Part shown: piece by piece, positions 39,635 to 48,668 of the stretch
How positions within the stretch are numbered: position 1 is the stretch's first letter
Layout of the letters: each line of letters begins with the position of its first letter
Origin: an uncultured Adlercreutzia sp.
GTDB lineage: Bacteria > Actinomycetota > Coriobacteriia > Coriobacteriales > Eggerthellaceae
Direction of reading: 5' to 3'
Length of the DNA: 64,000 nt
NCBI GenBank assembly: GCA_910585575.1
Contig: CAJUFS010000002.1
Location: 1-64,000, forward strand
Position numbers and translations under genes: made by a program
Notes under the pieces: generated by a model
Databases searched by the model: none
What the model saw: only the letters and a program-made list of their open reading frames with translations
Told to the model about the DNA's origin: nothing

Positions 39635-40880
39635 GGTTCGCCTGGGCGCCCAGTCAATCGGCGTACTTGAGAGAACGCGAAAAGGCGCCCGTCTACGCTA
39701 CAGCGAGGGCGTGGTGGAGGCCTATCAGGGTCGTCCTTTGCTCTCTACGTCGCTGCCGGTCAAGCGTCGTCCCTACGGCGAGGGGCTCACAGGAGCCTGG
39801 TTTGAGAATCTTCTGCCGGAAGGCGATCGACTTACGCGCCTTTGCCGCGAACTTCAGTGTGCGCCGGGTGATTATTATCGGCTTCTGGAGGAGGTTGGCT
39901 GGGAGTGCGCGGGCGCGGTCTCGATTGTACCTGAGGGCTGTTCCGATCCAGCGAGCACGAGCGTAACAGCCCTGTCTGATATTGAGCTCGCAGAGCGCTT
40001 GCGGGACTTGCCCGCCTACGATGCGGTGGAGTCGGTGGCTCTGCGCGTGTCGCTTGGAGGCTACCAGGAGAAGATGATTGTGGCCGCCGAGGATGTTGTT
40101 GTGCAAAATGGTTACGTGGCTGAGGCGCGTTTTGGCCTGCCGCAGGGTGCTGCCCTCTCAACTCATATCCTGAAACCCCAGCTGACCGGGAAGTACCCGG
40201 GGCTCATTGAGGCGGAAGCGTGGGCGATGTCGGTCGCTTCTGCGGCGGCTCGCTGTGCCGAGACGGCCCTCCTGCGCAGAGAGAACGCTCCGCTTACGTT
40301 GGTTGTGCGACGCTTTGATCGGGCGATTACTCCCGAGGGGACGATTCGTCTTCACCAAGAGGATTGCTGTCAGGCGCTCGGATTGCCGCCGGCGTCTAAA
40401 TACGCCTCGGTCGCTCGCTCTCCCGGTAGCGATCCGTCATATCGGGGCATAGCGCAGAGGCTCACGGCCTACGCTGCTGAGTCTCAGCGTGAGCTTGGCG
40501 AGTTGCTGCGTCAGCTTGTTGTGAACCTCGCGCTTGGAAACGTGGATGCCCATGCGAAAAACCATGCGTTTCTCTACAGGGAAGTATGCAGCCCCGAACT
40601 CTCGCCGCTTTACGATGTAGTGCCCGTGCGCGATATCGAGCCGGAAGCGCGCCATCTTTCGCTGCGCGTCAACGGCAAGGTGCTCGCCGATGATGTGGCT
40701 CGCGAAGATGTAGTAGCGGAGGCGATCTCGTGGGGGCTGGCTGCTTCCGAGGCCGGTGCTATTTTGGACGAGACGCTTGCATCACTTGAGGGCGGGCTTG
40801 CGCGGGCCTCAGGACTTTATCCATCGGCTGCCGATAGGCTTGAAGCGCCGGCGCGGCGTCGCATTGCGCTTTTGAGCTAG
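39621..40880 (+). CDS. hipA: HipA-family kinase toxin (second module)
   Basis: A 419-residue protein with the HipA N-terminal subdomain (LPVKRRPYGEGLTGAWFENLLPEGDRLTRL near 45-75), a SLGGYQEKM segment near 150, and kinase motifs NVDAHAKNHAFLY near 307-319 and LSPLYDVVP near 328-336. The ATG at 39621 has GAGGAGG upstream and overlaps the antitoxin gene. All key catalytic residues appear present. The module lies between tRNA-Ala and the LPETG surface gene, bounded by two similar terminators, which suggests it was inserted there. Confidence 0.88.
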   Translation: MASLEVRLGAQSIGVLERTRKGARLRYSEGVVEAYQGRPLLSTSLPVKRRPYGEGLTGAWFENLLPEGDRLTRLCRELQCAPGDYYRLLEEVGWECAGAVSIVPEGCSDPASTSVTALSDIELAERLRDLPAYDAVESVALRVSLGGYQEKMIVAAEDVVVQNGYVAEARFGLPQGAALSTHILKPQLTGKYPGLIEAEAWAMSVASAAARCAETALLRRENAPLTLVVRRFDRAITPEGTIRLHQEDCCQALGLPPASKYASVARSPGSDPSYRGIAQRLTAYAAESQRELGELLRQLVVNLALGNVDAHAKNHAFLYREVCSPELSPLYDVVPVRDIEPEARHLSLRVNGKVLADDVAREDVVAEAISWGLAASEAGAILDETLASLEGGLARASGLYPSAADRLEAPARRRIALLS

Positions 40881-40918
40881 CTCTGCCCTGCCCGATTTCT
40901 GGGTTTCGCCAAATTTGG

Positions 40919-40949
40919 GGCGCCTACTTCGGTAGGCGCTTGTTTTTTT
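40919..40949 (+). terminator. Terminator after hipA-2 (right copy)
   Basis: GCGCCTAC-TTCG-GTAGGCGC forms an 8-bp stem with a UUCG loop, then TTG and a T run. It shares CTACTTCGGTAGGCGCT and the T tract with the terminator after tRNA-Ala. Both are preceded by CCAAATTT. Confidence 0.92.
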
Positions 40950-40980
40950 GCCTGCGGAAAGTGGGCGGCTGGCTGACGCT

Positions 40981-41047
40981 GAGTTCGCGAAACGTATGGT
41001 TCGGGGTGCGGAATGCAGGTTCCCCGAGGTACAGGTTTCGGTAGGAT
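40981..41047 (+). promoter_or_regulatory. 67-bp shared upstream element, copy 2
   Basis: The counterpart of 36449-36515, with the same first 19 bases and the same GTTTCG-TAGGAT end. It lies about 110 bp before the LPETG surface-protein start. Confidence 0.65.
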
Positions 41048-41158
41048 TACTTCGAATAAGCGAAAGCGGTGCGCTCGGGGAGTGGGGCGCGCTGTTGCGA
41101 GAGGAGCGCCATGAATGGGAAGGCGCCTTGGAGTGCTTCGGAGAGAAGGAGCCTGCCG

Positions 41159-44100
41159 ATGAGTACGCGAACGATGGAAAGCGGAAAAAAGCGCCGGGTA
41201 GCGGCGGGAAGGGCGGCCCTCGCGCTGGTGCTCGCCCTGGGCCTGGGGCTGCCGGTGGCGGCTTTCGGCACCGGCGAAGGTTCTGCGATGTCCTTCGGCG
41301 AGGAGCTGTCGGACGTGCCCGGGCCCACAGAGAATGCGAAAGCGCTGGTGACGACAACGGGCGAAGGCGCCGACTCGGCCGGGAAGGCCGGCGGCGAGGC
41401 TGGCTCGACGGGGGAAACCGACGGGAATGCCGGCTCGGGCCTCGAGGACAGCGCTTCAGGAGAGAAGGGGCCCGCGCACGGCGACGACTCCGGCACTCTG
41501 GGCGAAGGGGCTGATGGCGCCGGCAGCAGCATCCCCGTGCGCGAGGGTGACTCTGGCGATGAGGGCTCAAAAGATCCTGAGCAAGTATCGGACGGCAGCA
41601 GTGAAGAGAGGCCAGCTGCCGAACTGGCCGGCGTAAGCATTGAGCCTCTGTCTGTCGCCTCGCCGACGGTGGAGGTCGATACGCAGCTGTACCTCAAGGA
41701 GCAGAACGGCCAGACGACTTACTCCACCGAGGCCGACGGCGCGAACCCGCAGGCCTACACGGGTCCCATCACCTTGGAATTCAAAGACGGCAGCGCGTCT
41801 GTGACCGTGGAGGGCGCCGCGGACATCATCATTGCCAAGGGCACCACACTCACGGGTGCCAACGACGGCCCCGTCTTCGACTTCAAGTCGGGCGCCTCCA
41901 CCCTCACCATCGCCGAGGGCGCCAGCGTCTCGCTGACCGGTGCGAGCGATTACGCCGCCATAAGAGTGACCGAGAGCGCCACACTGACGCTCCTGGGCGC
42001 CGGCAGCCTGCGCGCGACGGGCGGAGACGGCTTCGGTAGTCCGGCAATCGGTGCAGGGTGGAACGATGACGATCCGTTCGGCGCGGTGCGCCTGGCCATG
42101 ACGGGGAGCCTTCGTCTTGACGGCGTGGGCGAAGCGCCTGCACTGGGGGATGTCCTCGACACTAACCCTGCAGGGTCGGTGGAGTTCCTCTCGGGTTCTT
42201 CGGTATTGACCTCAGGAGGCACTTGGAAGAGCCCTGCGGTTAACGTTGCGGAAGCGACGGTGGCGGGAGGCAGTTTCACCTTGTCTGGCCAGGCTAAGCC
42301 CACCCTGTATGGCACCTATGCCACCGGTCCTGCAGCGCCGTTCCCTGTAACGGGTGTCCAGTTGACGGGTTTGCCCGCCGGACTCGACCTCACGCAAGTT
42401 GCGATCACTATCGGAGAGAGCGCGGTTTACGACCCCGGCTTTTTCAAGGAAGGCGATAACGGTGCGTCGGCTGGCTACAACGTGGCCGGCTTCAATCCTC
42501 TGGTCGAGGGGGCTGCTCCTTGCGTGTACCTCCCGAAATCCGACAGTCTCAAGGCAGGGGCGAAGATAAAGATTGCTTTTGGCGACGGCTCTTATGAGGG
42601 CATTCTGGGGGGAGGAGAGCAAAGCCTAAGTGTCTCTTTGCAATATGTACCGAATGAATACGTAGAGCGCGGAGTGAAAGATCCGACGCTTGATTTGAAC
42701 CTGCGCTGGGGCCCAATTCAGCTTAGAGACGAATTGGGCGTTCAGAAGCAATACAGGTATTACCCAGACCGGGAGTGGACTGACTATCAAGGCACCCTGA
42801 CGCTTACGGGTGGTAATCGGGACTACGAACCGGATGACACAATGCCGGATTATGTCAGTCACGCCCGCGGTCTTCTTAGCGTGCTTTCTGGCGATCATAA
42901 GGTTAATCTGAAAAACACGTTTGTCGACATAGACACCGACACTCCAGCCGTCAGTGTGACGGGGGGCGCAACGGTCGAATTGACCCTCTACGGCTCTAAT
43001 GATTTTAGAACGGGTGGAATAGATTCGGGAGCGACTGCTCCTACGATATTCATCGGTGAAGGGTCTACGCTTACGGTTGGGGGCAAGGGCAAACTTAATG
43101 TGACCAATTATGGCGACCCAGCGTCGAGATTCGATGAGGGTTGGGGCTGCGCCGCCATTGGGGCTGGATCTGGAATCTCAAAAGGAGGGGGTAGATATGC
43201 GAAAGGCGGCACATTCGTCATGCGAGGGGGAACGTTGACGGTGAGGCGGGATAGCGGTGACACAGAGTGGGGGGTGGCTATTGGTGCCGGGCAAGGAGGA
43301 ACGTTTGGCTCGATTATCATAACCGGTGGCAATCTCTCTACATCGTCGCCGTTCGCCCTTGGTGGAGCGCCTCGCATGTCTGAGAGGAATACACCCGCTG
43401 GCAAGGTGCAACAAGTTTTAATCTCTGGCGGCACGGTCAACTTAGGCAGGAGTTGGCGCGGGATCGCTAATGTCGACTCATGTCGCATCACGGGCGGATC
43501 GGTGCTGCCCGCAGGGAATGGAGTGATCGTTGAGCCTGTCGCCCAAGCGGCTGCGGCGCCGTTGAGCGCGGTGGCCTTTGATGCGCCGGTGAGCGACGTG
43601 GCGGTCGCGCTGGCGGATGACGGGGGAGTCGCGGCGCTCGCGGAAGAGGGCGGCGCCGACGTCGATGCTGGTGCAGCCCCGGGTGCCGATGGCGGCACGA
43701 CTGGTGCCGACGACGGCAATCTCGACGGGGAAAGCACCTCAGTGACACCGGTGAACGCGTTCGGGGAGGAGCTTGTGCCCGTAACGTTCATGGGGCTGCC
43801 GGCCGACACGAACCTGGCCGATATCGGCTTCCATATCGTGAACATCGACTTGAACGGGGCCGAGCGTGGCCTGGACGACTCCGTGGCCGTCAACGAATAT
43901 GGCGTCTACGACGTGGTCACCACCGACGATGGCTCCATGACCTTCTACCTTACCAACGGGCAGGCCTATCGGCGCCTGGTGCTGGCCGCCTGGAACGGCG
44001 GTACCTACGCGGGGATGATCGCTCCGGGTGCCGACGGCGCCATGGCCTGCATGATGCGCCCCACCGACGCGACGCTGTTCTACGAGGGACACACCTTCGA

Positions 44101-44749
44101 GGACGGGTGGCTGTGCGAGGACGCGGGCATCTTCTGGGCCACCGACGGCTCCATCACGGGAAGCGAGAAGGGCCCGGCGCTGACGGCCATCCGGTTCGCT
44201 ACGCCCATCGAGGGCCTGACGATCAACTACGCTGCTGACAACGGCGCGGGCTTCGGCGAGATGGTCGCCTCCGACGATATCACCGGCGAGCTGATGGAGC
44301 CCATGGTGAGCCTGAAGGCCTCGCTTTCCGGCGAGGCGGCCGCCGGGCGCGGCATCGAGTACCGCGCCTACGTGCAGGACGCCGGCTGGACGCCCTGGGC
44401 CCGCGACGGCGAGGCCACCCGGGCCTCGGGCGACGCGCCCGTGCTCGCCGTGGAGGCGCGCCTGACGGGCGGCGACGCCGATGATGCTGGCGCTGAAGAG
44501 GATTCCTCCCCGGACATCTCGGAGGCGGTCAACCCTGATCGGGTCGATGACTTTGGCAAGGATGCTGATGAGACGAAGAAGCTTCCTGAGACGGGGGATG
44601 CGGCGTCTGCTATGCTGGGGTGGGCCCTTGCAGCGGCCGTGGCCGCTGCCGCCGCGCTCGCAGCGTGTGCCGCGCGCTCCCGTCGGGCCGCCGGCCTCGC
44701 GCCGAGCGCTCGGGCCGCCGCAGGGCGTCTCCCCCAAAGACGCCGCTAG
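41159..44749 (+). CDS. Large LPETG-anchored cell-surface protein
   Basis: A 1196-residue protein. The ATG at 41159 follows AAGGAG at a good distance (ATG at 41111 also has a site and remains possible). Residues 1-38 are a signal peptide (KKRRVAAGRAALALVLALGLGLPVAAFG). An acidic Gly/Ser-rich stretch follows (about 40-160), then regions of short repeated strands such as STLTIAEGASVSLTG and LTLLGAGSLRATGGDG (about 225-300) and VFIGEGSTLTVGGKG-like blocks (about 620-760), suggesting beta-helix carbohydrate-binding-like folds. The C-terminus has LPETGD, a hydrophobic helix and an Arg-rich tail, a canonical sortase signal. About 42.6-43.5 kb is lower in GC than the rest, suggesting mosaic origin. 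Function is probably adhesion or glycan binding. Confidence 0.82.
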   Translation: MSTRTMESGKKRRVAAGRAALALVLALGLGLPVAAFGTGEGSAMSFGEELSDVPGPTENAKALVTTTGEGADSAGKAGGEAGSTGETDGNAGSGLEDSASGEKGPAHGDDSGTLGEGADGAGSSIPVREGDSGDEGSKDPEQVSDGSSEERPAAELAGVSIEPLSVASPTVEVDTQLYLKEQNGQTTYSTEADGANPQAYTGPITLEFKDGSASVTVEGAADIIIAKGTTLTGANDGPVFDFKSGASTLTIAEGASVSLTGASDYAAIRVTESATLTLLGAGSLRATGGDGFGSPAIGAGWNDDDPFGAVRLAMTGSLRLDGVGEAPALGDVLDTNPAGSVEFLSGSSVLTSGGTWKSPAVNVAEATVAGGSFTLSGQAKPTLYGTYATGPAAPFPVTGVQLTGLPAGLDLTQVAITIGESAVYDPGFFKEGDNGASAGYNVAGFNPLVEGAAPCVYLPKSDSLKAGAKIKIAFGDGSYEGILGGGEQSLSVSLQYVPNEYVERGVKDPTLDLNLRWGPIQLRDELGVQKQYRYYPDREWTDYQGTLTLTGGNRDYEPDDTMPDYVSHARGLLSVLSGDHKVNLKNTFVDIDTDTPAVSVTGGATVELTLYGSNDFRTGGIDSGATAPTIFIGEGSTLTVGGKGKLNVTNYGDPASRFDEGWGCAAIGAGSGISKGGGRYAKGGTFVMRGGTLTVRRDSGDTEWGVAIGAGQGGTFGSIIITGGNLSTSSPFALGGAPRMSERNTPAGKVQQVLISGGTVNLGRSWRGIANVDSCRITGGSVLPAGNGVIVEPVAQAAAAPLSAVAFDAPVSDVAVALADDGGVAALAEEGGADVDAGAAPGADGGTTGADDGNLDGESTSVTPVNAFGEELVPVTFMGLPADTNLADIGFHIVNIDLNGAERGLDDSVAVNEYGVYDVVTTDDGSMTFYLTNGQAYRRLVLAAWNGGTYAGMIAPGADGAMACMMRPTDATLFYEGHTFEDGWLCEDAGIFWATDGSITGSEKGPALTAIRFATPIEGLTINYAADNGAGFGEMVASDDITGELMEPMVSLKASLSGEAAAGRGIEYRAYVQDAGWTPWARDGEATRASGDAPVLAVEARLTGGDADDAGAEEDSSPDISEAVNPDRVDDFGKDADETKKLPETGDAASAMLGWALAAAVAAAAALAACAARSRRAAGLAPSARAAAGRLPQRRR

Positions 44750-44819
44750 CTTGACGGCCTGCAACTGAATGCCCAGGGTCCGCTACGCCGGGCCCTTTCC
44801 GAAGAGAACGGAGCGCCCC

Positions 44820-45530
44820 ATGCGCCTCGCCGTGTGCGACGACGAACCCGCAGCCCGCGATGAGCTGGCTGGGCTGCTGCGCGCCTGGGCCGAGCGCGAG
44901 GGACACCCCGTCGAGGTAGTCTGCTACGCCACGGCCGAGGATTTCCTTGCCGCCGCACGTAGCACCTTCTTCGACGCGGTGTTCATGGACGTATACCTAG
45001 GGGATGACGTGGGCACTCAGGTGGTGGCTTCGTTAAGTGACGAGCAGCGCCGGCGCACGGTGTTCGTGACCACGAGCCTCGATCATGCCATCGAGGCCTA
45101 CGGGCTGCGGGCCGCCCACTACCTGGTGAAGCCTGTGACGGCCGAGGCAGTGGCCGAGGCCCTTGCTCGCTGCCTTCCCAACGATGCGCCGCGGACGCTG
45201 ACCGTGCGCACGGCCACGGGCCCGGTGCCAGTGCCCGAGGCCGCTATCAGCTACATCGAGGTGCGCAACAAGGTGTGCGAGCTTCACACTGACCAGGGCC
45301 TGCTGCGCACCTACACGAGCCTCGACGCCCTGACCGACGCGCTTGACTCGGAGCGGTTCCTCAGGGTCCAGCGCAGCTTCGTTGTGAACATGGCGCGCGT
45401 GAGCCTGTTCGGCTCGGGCAGCGTGGAAATGGACGACGGCGCCGTCATCTCGCTTTCGCGGGGCAACCGCACCGAATTGCGCGAGCGCTACCAGCGCTTC
45501 CTGTTCGCCATGGCCCGGGGGCTGCGATGA
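44820..45530 (+). CDS. LytTR-family response regulator
   Basis: A 236-residue protein with an N-terminal receiver domain (AVCDDEPAARDEL; phosphoacceptor Asp in FMDVYLGDD near 58; HYLVKPVTAEAV near 100-111) and a C-terminal LytTR DNA-binding domain (about 132-232; YIEVRNKVCELHT, RVQRSFVVNMARV). AgrA/VirR-type regulators of this kind control surface and secreted factors in response to peptide or small-molecule signals. It lies 70 bp after the LPETG gene and overlaps the sensor kinase gene by four bases. Confidence 0.9.
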   Translation: MRLAVCDDEPAARDELAGLLRAWAEREGHPVEVVCYATAEDFLAAARSTFFDAVFMDVYLGDDVGTQVVASLSDEQRRRTVFVTTSLDHAIEAYGLRAAHYLVKPVTAEAVAEALARCLPNDAPRTLTVRTATGPVPVPEAAISYIEVRNKVCELHTDQGLLRTYTSLDALTDALDSERFLRVQRSFVVNMARVSLFGSGSVEMDDGAVISLSRGNRTELRERYQRFLFAMARGLR

Positions 45531-46882
45531 CAGCCGCCGTGTTCGTTCGCCTGCTGCTGGGCTACCTGGCCCAGGTGGTTCCCTTTGCCGTGCTGGCCCT
45601 GTATCCCTATCGCGACCAGCTGCGCCTGGCACCACGGTCGGCGGCGGTGCTCACGGCGGCCCTGGTGGGCGTGCTCGGCATCCTGTTCGCCGGGGTGGGA
45701 TGCTCGGCCGCAGCTGTCCTTCCGCCGACCATCGAGCTGTACAACGTCGTGAACGCTGCGTTCTTCGTGGCGCTTTTGCCGTGCTTGGGGTACTACTGGG
45801 TCCTGGTACGGGCGCCGTGGCAGGAGAAACTCTTCATCTTCGACTTCGCGTTGACCAGCGCCTGGGCGGTGACGGCGGCGTGCAACCTGTTTGCCACGGG
45901 ACAACTCGATGCGGCTGGCTACGACGGGCTGCCCTATCGCAGCTGGAGCCTGTGGCTCATCGTGGGTGCAAACGTCGTGGCACTGCCGCTGCTGACGGCG
46001 GTGCTGCACCGGTGCTTCCTGCCCGTGCGCGACGGGCTCTCCGTTCGGGAGAGCAGTCTTTTGGCGGCGCTTTCGGCCGTGCTGTTCGTGCTGTTGGCGG
46101 CCGTGTTCGCCTGTATCAGCTTCTCGTCGCTGGTGAATGCGGTGGCCGTGGCGCTCTTCTGTTTGCTCCTAGCACTGGTGGTGTTCGTCTACGGCACGGT
46201 GCTGCTCACTGTGCGCGCGGCCCACGACCAGATGGCCGCGCGCCGGGCGGCCGATGATGCGGCGCTGCTGGTCGCTGTGCAGGCCGAACAGTACGAGAAC
46301 CTGTGCGCCACCTTGGAAACTGACCGTCGCGTGCGCCATGATGTGCGCCACAACCTGGTGGCCATCCGAGGACGCCTGGCGGCGGGCGATAGGGCCGGGG
46401 CACTCCAGCAGCTCGACGACTACCTGGCGCTTATGGAGCCGCTCGCCGTGACGCACTACGGCGCCGATGACACGCTCAATGCGCTGCTCAGCCACTACCG
46501 TCGCAAGGCCGAGGAGGTCGGCGTGGCCTTCGAGGCTCACGTGGCGCTGCCGGGAAAGGTGCCGCTGCCCGATACCGACCTGGCCGTAGTGGTGGGCAAT
46601 GCGCTGGAAAACGCCCTGGCCGCAGCCGCCGACGCCGCGCCTGAGGGCCGCTTCGTCCGTGCTGCCGTGGCTCAATCGGGCCGTATGCTGGCCATCACGG
46701 TGGACAACGGCTTCGGAGGAGCCCTCGTGCCATGGGGCGACACCTACCGCTCCACAAAGCCGAACCACGGCGGCCTTGGCCTGCGCAGCATAACCGCCAT
46801 TGCCGAGCGCCACGCAGGCACCGCCACGTTCTCCCATGAGAGCAGCGTCTTCCATGTCTCCATCATGCTGCAGGGCGCCTAA
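45527..46882 (+). CDS. GHKL-type sensor histidine kinase (AgrC-like)
   Basis: A 451-residue protein with about six or seven N-terminal membrane helices (residues 5-235), a dimerisation segment with the phosphoacceptor motif RRVRHDVRHNLVAIRG near 266-281, and a C-terminal GHKL ATPase domain (N-box VVGNALENALAAA near 362-374, glycine-rich HGGLGLRSI near 420-428). The start overlaps the response-regulator stop (ATGA). The pair resembles AgrCA-type systems, but no signal-peptide gene was recognised nearby. The adjacent surface-protein genes are plausible targets. Confidence 0.9.
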   Translation: MTAAVFVRLLLGYLAQVVPFAVLALYPYRDQLRLAPRSAAVLTAALVGVLGILFAGVGCSAAAVLPPTIELYNVVNAAFFVALLPCLGYYWVLVRAPWQEKLFIFDFALTSAWAVTAACNLFATGQLDAAGYDGLPYRSWSLWLIVGANVVALPLLTAVLHRCFLPVRDGLSVRESSLLAALSAVLFVLLAAVFACISFSSLVNAVAVALFCLLLALVVFVYGTVLLTVRAAHDQMAARRAADDAALLVAVQAEQYENLCATLETDRRVRHDVRHNLVAIRGRLAAGDRAGALQQLDDYLALMEPLAVTHYGADDTLNALLSHYRRKAEEVGVAFEAHVALPGKVPLPDTDLAVVVGNALENALAAAADAAPEGRFVRAAVAQSGRMLAITVDNGFGGALVPWGDTYRSTKPNHGGLGLRSITAIAERHAGTATFSHESSVFHVSIMLQGA

Positions 46883-47183
46883 GGGTCCTTAAGGAAAGCT
46901 CCGATCGCTCTACTCTTGCGTCGTTGCTCTGACTCTGCCAGTCATTTTCAGGTTCTTTACAGGAATATGTGCGTCATTGTGCAACTCTGTGTAGTCTCTG
47001 TGATTTGCGACACCGTGTTAATTAGCCGAGGAATAATAGCGGCCTAACCACAGAATGGTTACAATATCCAGTTAGCGCTCAGATTCTGGTATGACCCGAC
47101 GCCCCTGGGAGGGACGGCATGGCATCGGCTGGGCAAGGATGCAGGCGCATAGGGCGCCTCCAGGAAGAAAGGTAGAGGGATTC
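46883..47183. other. Intergenic region upstream of the PrsA-like gene
   Basis: About 300 bp, AT-richer than the flanking genes. It holds the palindrome TCCTTAAGGA (46886-46895) just after the kinase stop and a TACAAT -10-like hexamer at 47060-47065 without a convincing -35. No gene or riboswitch was recognised. Confidence 0.4.
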
Positions 47184-48593
47184 ATGAAATTCACCTCGTT
47201 TATGAAGGGCGCGGCGCTCAAGCGCGTGGGTGCTCTTTCGCTGGCGTTGGCGCTTGGCGCTGGCCTGGCTGGCTGCGGCAGCGACGGTGCTGCCGGCGGC
47301 GACGTGGCTGCCACGGTGAACGGCCAGGACATTATGGAGCAGACGGTCACCGACTACGTGGCCGATTTCCGCAAGTCTGCCTCGCTGGAAACCGATGAGG
47401 CCTGGGGCCAGTGGCTCGTATCCAACGGCTACACCCCCGAAACGGTTCGCCAGGAAGTTATCGACTACTACGTGAACCAGGACCTGTACGAGCAGGCCGC
47501 TGCTGAGTACAACGTCACGGTCGAGCAGGCCGACATCGACGAGGCCCTGGAGCAGACCAAGTCCATGTTCGAAAGCGAAGAGGCCTTCCAGCAGGCTCTC
47601 GAGGCCAGCAACATGACCGAGGAGTCCTACATCGAGACGGTCATCCAGCCCAACCTGCTGCAGACCAAGCTGTCCGAGGCTGTGGCTGCGGCCGACACCA
47701 CCGAGGGTGGCGACGATGCCAAGCTGCAGACCGCCCAGGAGATGGCCGACAGCTGGAACGGCGCGAAGAAGTCCAGCCACATTCTGTTCAGCGTCGAGGA
47801 CGAGGCCAAGGCCCAGGAAGTGCTCGATCAGATCAACAACGGCGAGATTGCCTTTGAGGACGCCGCCAAGGAGTACTCCACCGACACCGGTTCCGCCGAG
47901 CAGGGCGGCAACGTGGGCTGGGACAAGCTGACCAGCTTCGTTACCGAGTACCAGGATGCCCTGAACGGCCTGGAGACCGACCAGGTGTCCACGCTGGTGA
48001 AGAGCGACTACGGTTACCACATCATCAAGTGCACCGAAACCTTCACTGTGCCCGAGGGTGGCATCACCTCCCTGGACCAGCTGCCCAGCGAGTTCCAGGA
48101 GTACCTCACCTACATGGAGTCCACCAACGCCTCTCAGAACTTCTCCACTTGGTTCGCTGAGTACCGCGAGAACGCCGAGATCACGGTGAATCCGATGCCC
48201 GAGGGCCTGCCCTACGCCATCGACCTGACTCCCTACGAGGAGCAGGCTGCCGCTGACGCTGCTGCTACCGAGGGTGACGCAACCGTCGAGGGCACCGACG
48301 CTACGGCTGCCGACCAGGCCGCTGCCGAGGGCGACGCTGCTGCCGCCGAGGGCGATCAGGCCGCTGCCGAGGGCGACGCTGCTGCCGCCGAGGGCGATCA
48401 GGCCGCTGCCGACCAGGCCGCCGCTGCCGATCAGGCTGCTGCCGAGGGTGATCAGGCTGCCGCCGAAGGCTATCAGGCCGCTGCCGAGGGCGACGCTGCC
48501 CAGGCCGAGGGCGACCAGGCCGCTGCCGAGGGCGACGCCGCTGCCGCCGAGGGCGATGCCGCTGCGGCCGAGGGCGACGCTGCCCAGCAGTAA
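47184..48593 (+). CDS. PrsA/SurA-like peptidyl-prolyl isomerase lipoprotein
   Basis: A 469-residue protein starting at an ATG with GGTAGAGGG upstream. It has a lipoprotein signal (ALSLALALGAGLAGC, lipidated Cys about residue 31), a SurA-type N-terminal helical region (about 45-185), and a parvulin (PPIC) domain (about 193-290; SSHILFSVEDEAKAQEVL, QGGNVGW, YGYHIIKC). The final ~90 residues are low-complexity heptads such as AAAEGDA and AAAEGDQ. PrsA proteins help exported proteins fold outside the membrane, which fits the large secreted proteins encoded alongside. The heptad tail is unusual and probably extends the enzyme into the cell wall. A strong terminator follows. Confidence 0.9.
   Translation: MKFTSFMKGAALKRVGALSLALALGAGLAGCGSDGAAGGDVAATVNGQDIMEQTVTDYVADFRKSASLETDEAWGQWLVSNGYTPETVRQEVIDYYVNQDLYEQAAAEYNVTVEQADIDEALEQTKSMFESEEAFQQALEASNMTEESYIETVIQPNLLQTKLSEAVAAADTTEGGDDAKLQTAQEMADSWNGAKKSSHILFSVEDEAKAQEVLDQINNGEIAFEDAAKEYSTDTGSAEQGGNVGWDKLTSFVTEYQDALNGLETDQVSTLVKSDYGYHIIKCTETFTVPEGGITSLDQLPSEFQEYLTYMESTNASQNFSTWFAEYRENAEITVNPMPEGLPYAIDLTPYEEQAAADAAATEGDATVEGTDATAADQAAAEGDAAAAEGDQAAAEGDAAAAEGDQAAADQAAAADQAAAEGDQAAAEGYQAAAEGDAAQAEGDQAAAEGDAAAAEGDAAAAEGDAAQQ
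48319..48593 (+). repeat. 21/42-bp tandem repeats encoding AAAEGD heptads
   Basis: The DNA repeats units close to GCYGCTGCCGAGGGCGAYSMG, encoding AAAEGDA/AAAEGDQ with occasional variants (ADQ insertions, one EGYQ). About a dozen units are present. Near-identity between units suggests recent expansion. Confidence 0.85.
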
Positions 48594-48619
48594 GCGCTGC
48601 CTTCCCGCAAAACATGACC

Positions 48620-48654
48620 AAGGAACCCGCCGAATCGTGCGGGTTCCTTTTTTA
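48620..48654 (+). terminator. Rho-independent terminator after the PrsA-like gene
   Basis: AAGGAACCCGC pairs with GCGGGTTCCTT around an 8-base loop and is followed by a T run. Confidence 0.93.
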
Positions 48655-48668
48655 TCGGGCGCATTCTC

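Noticed and set aside
39229..40949. Calling the HipBA segment a complete mobile element.
   Set aside because: There is no integrase or transposase, and the flanking repeats are imperfect and also serve as terminators. It is kept only as a finding.
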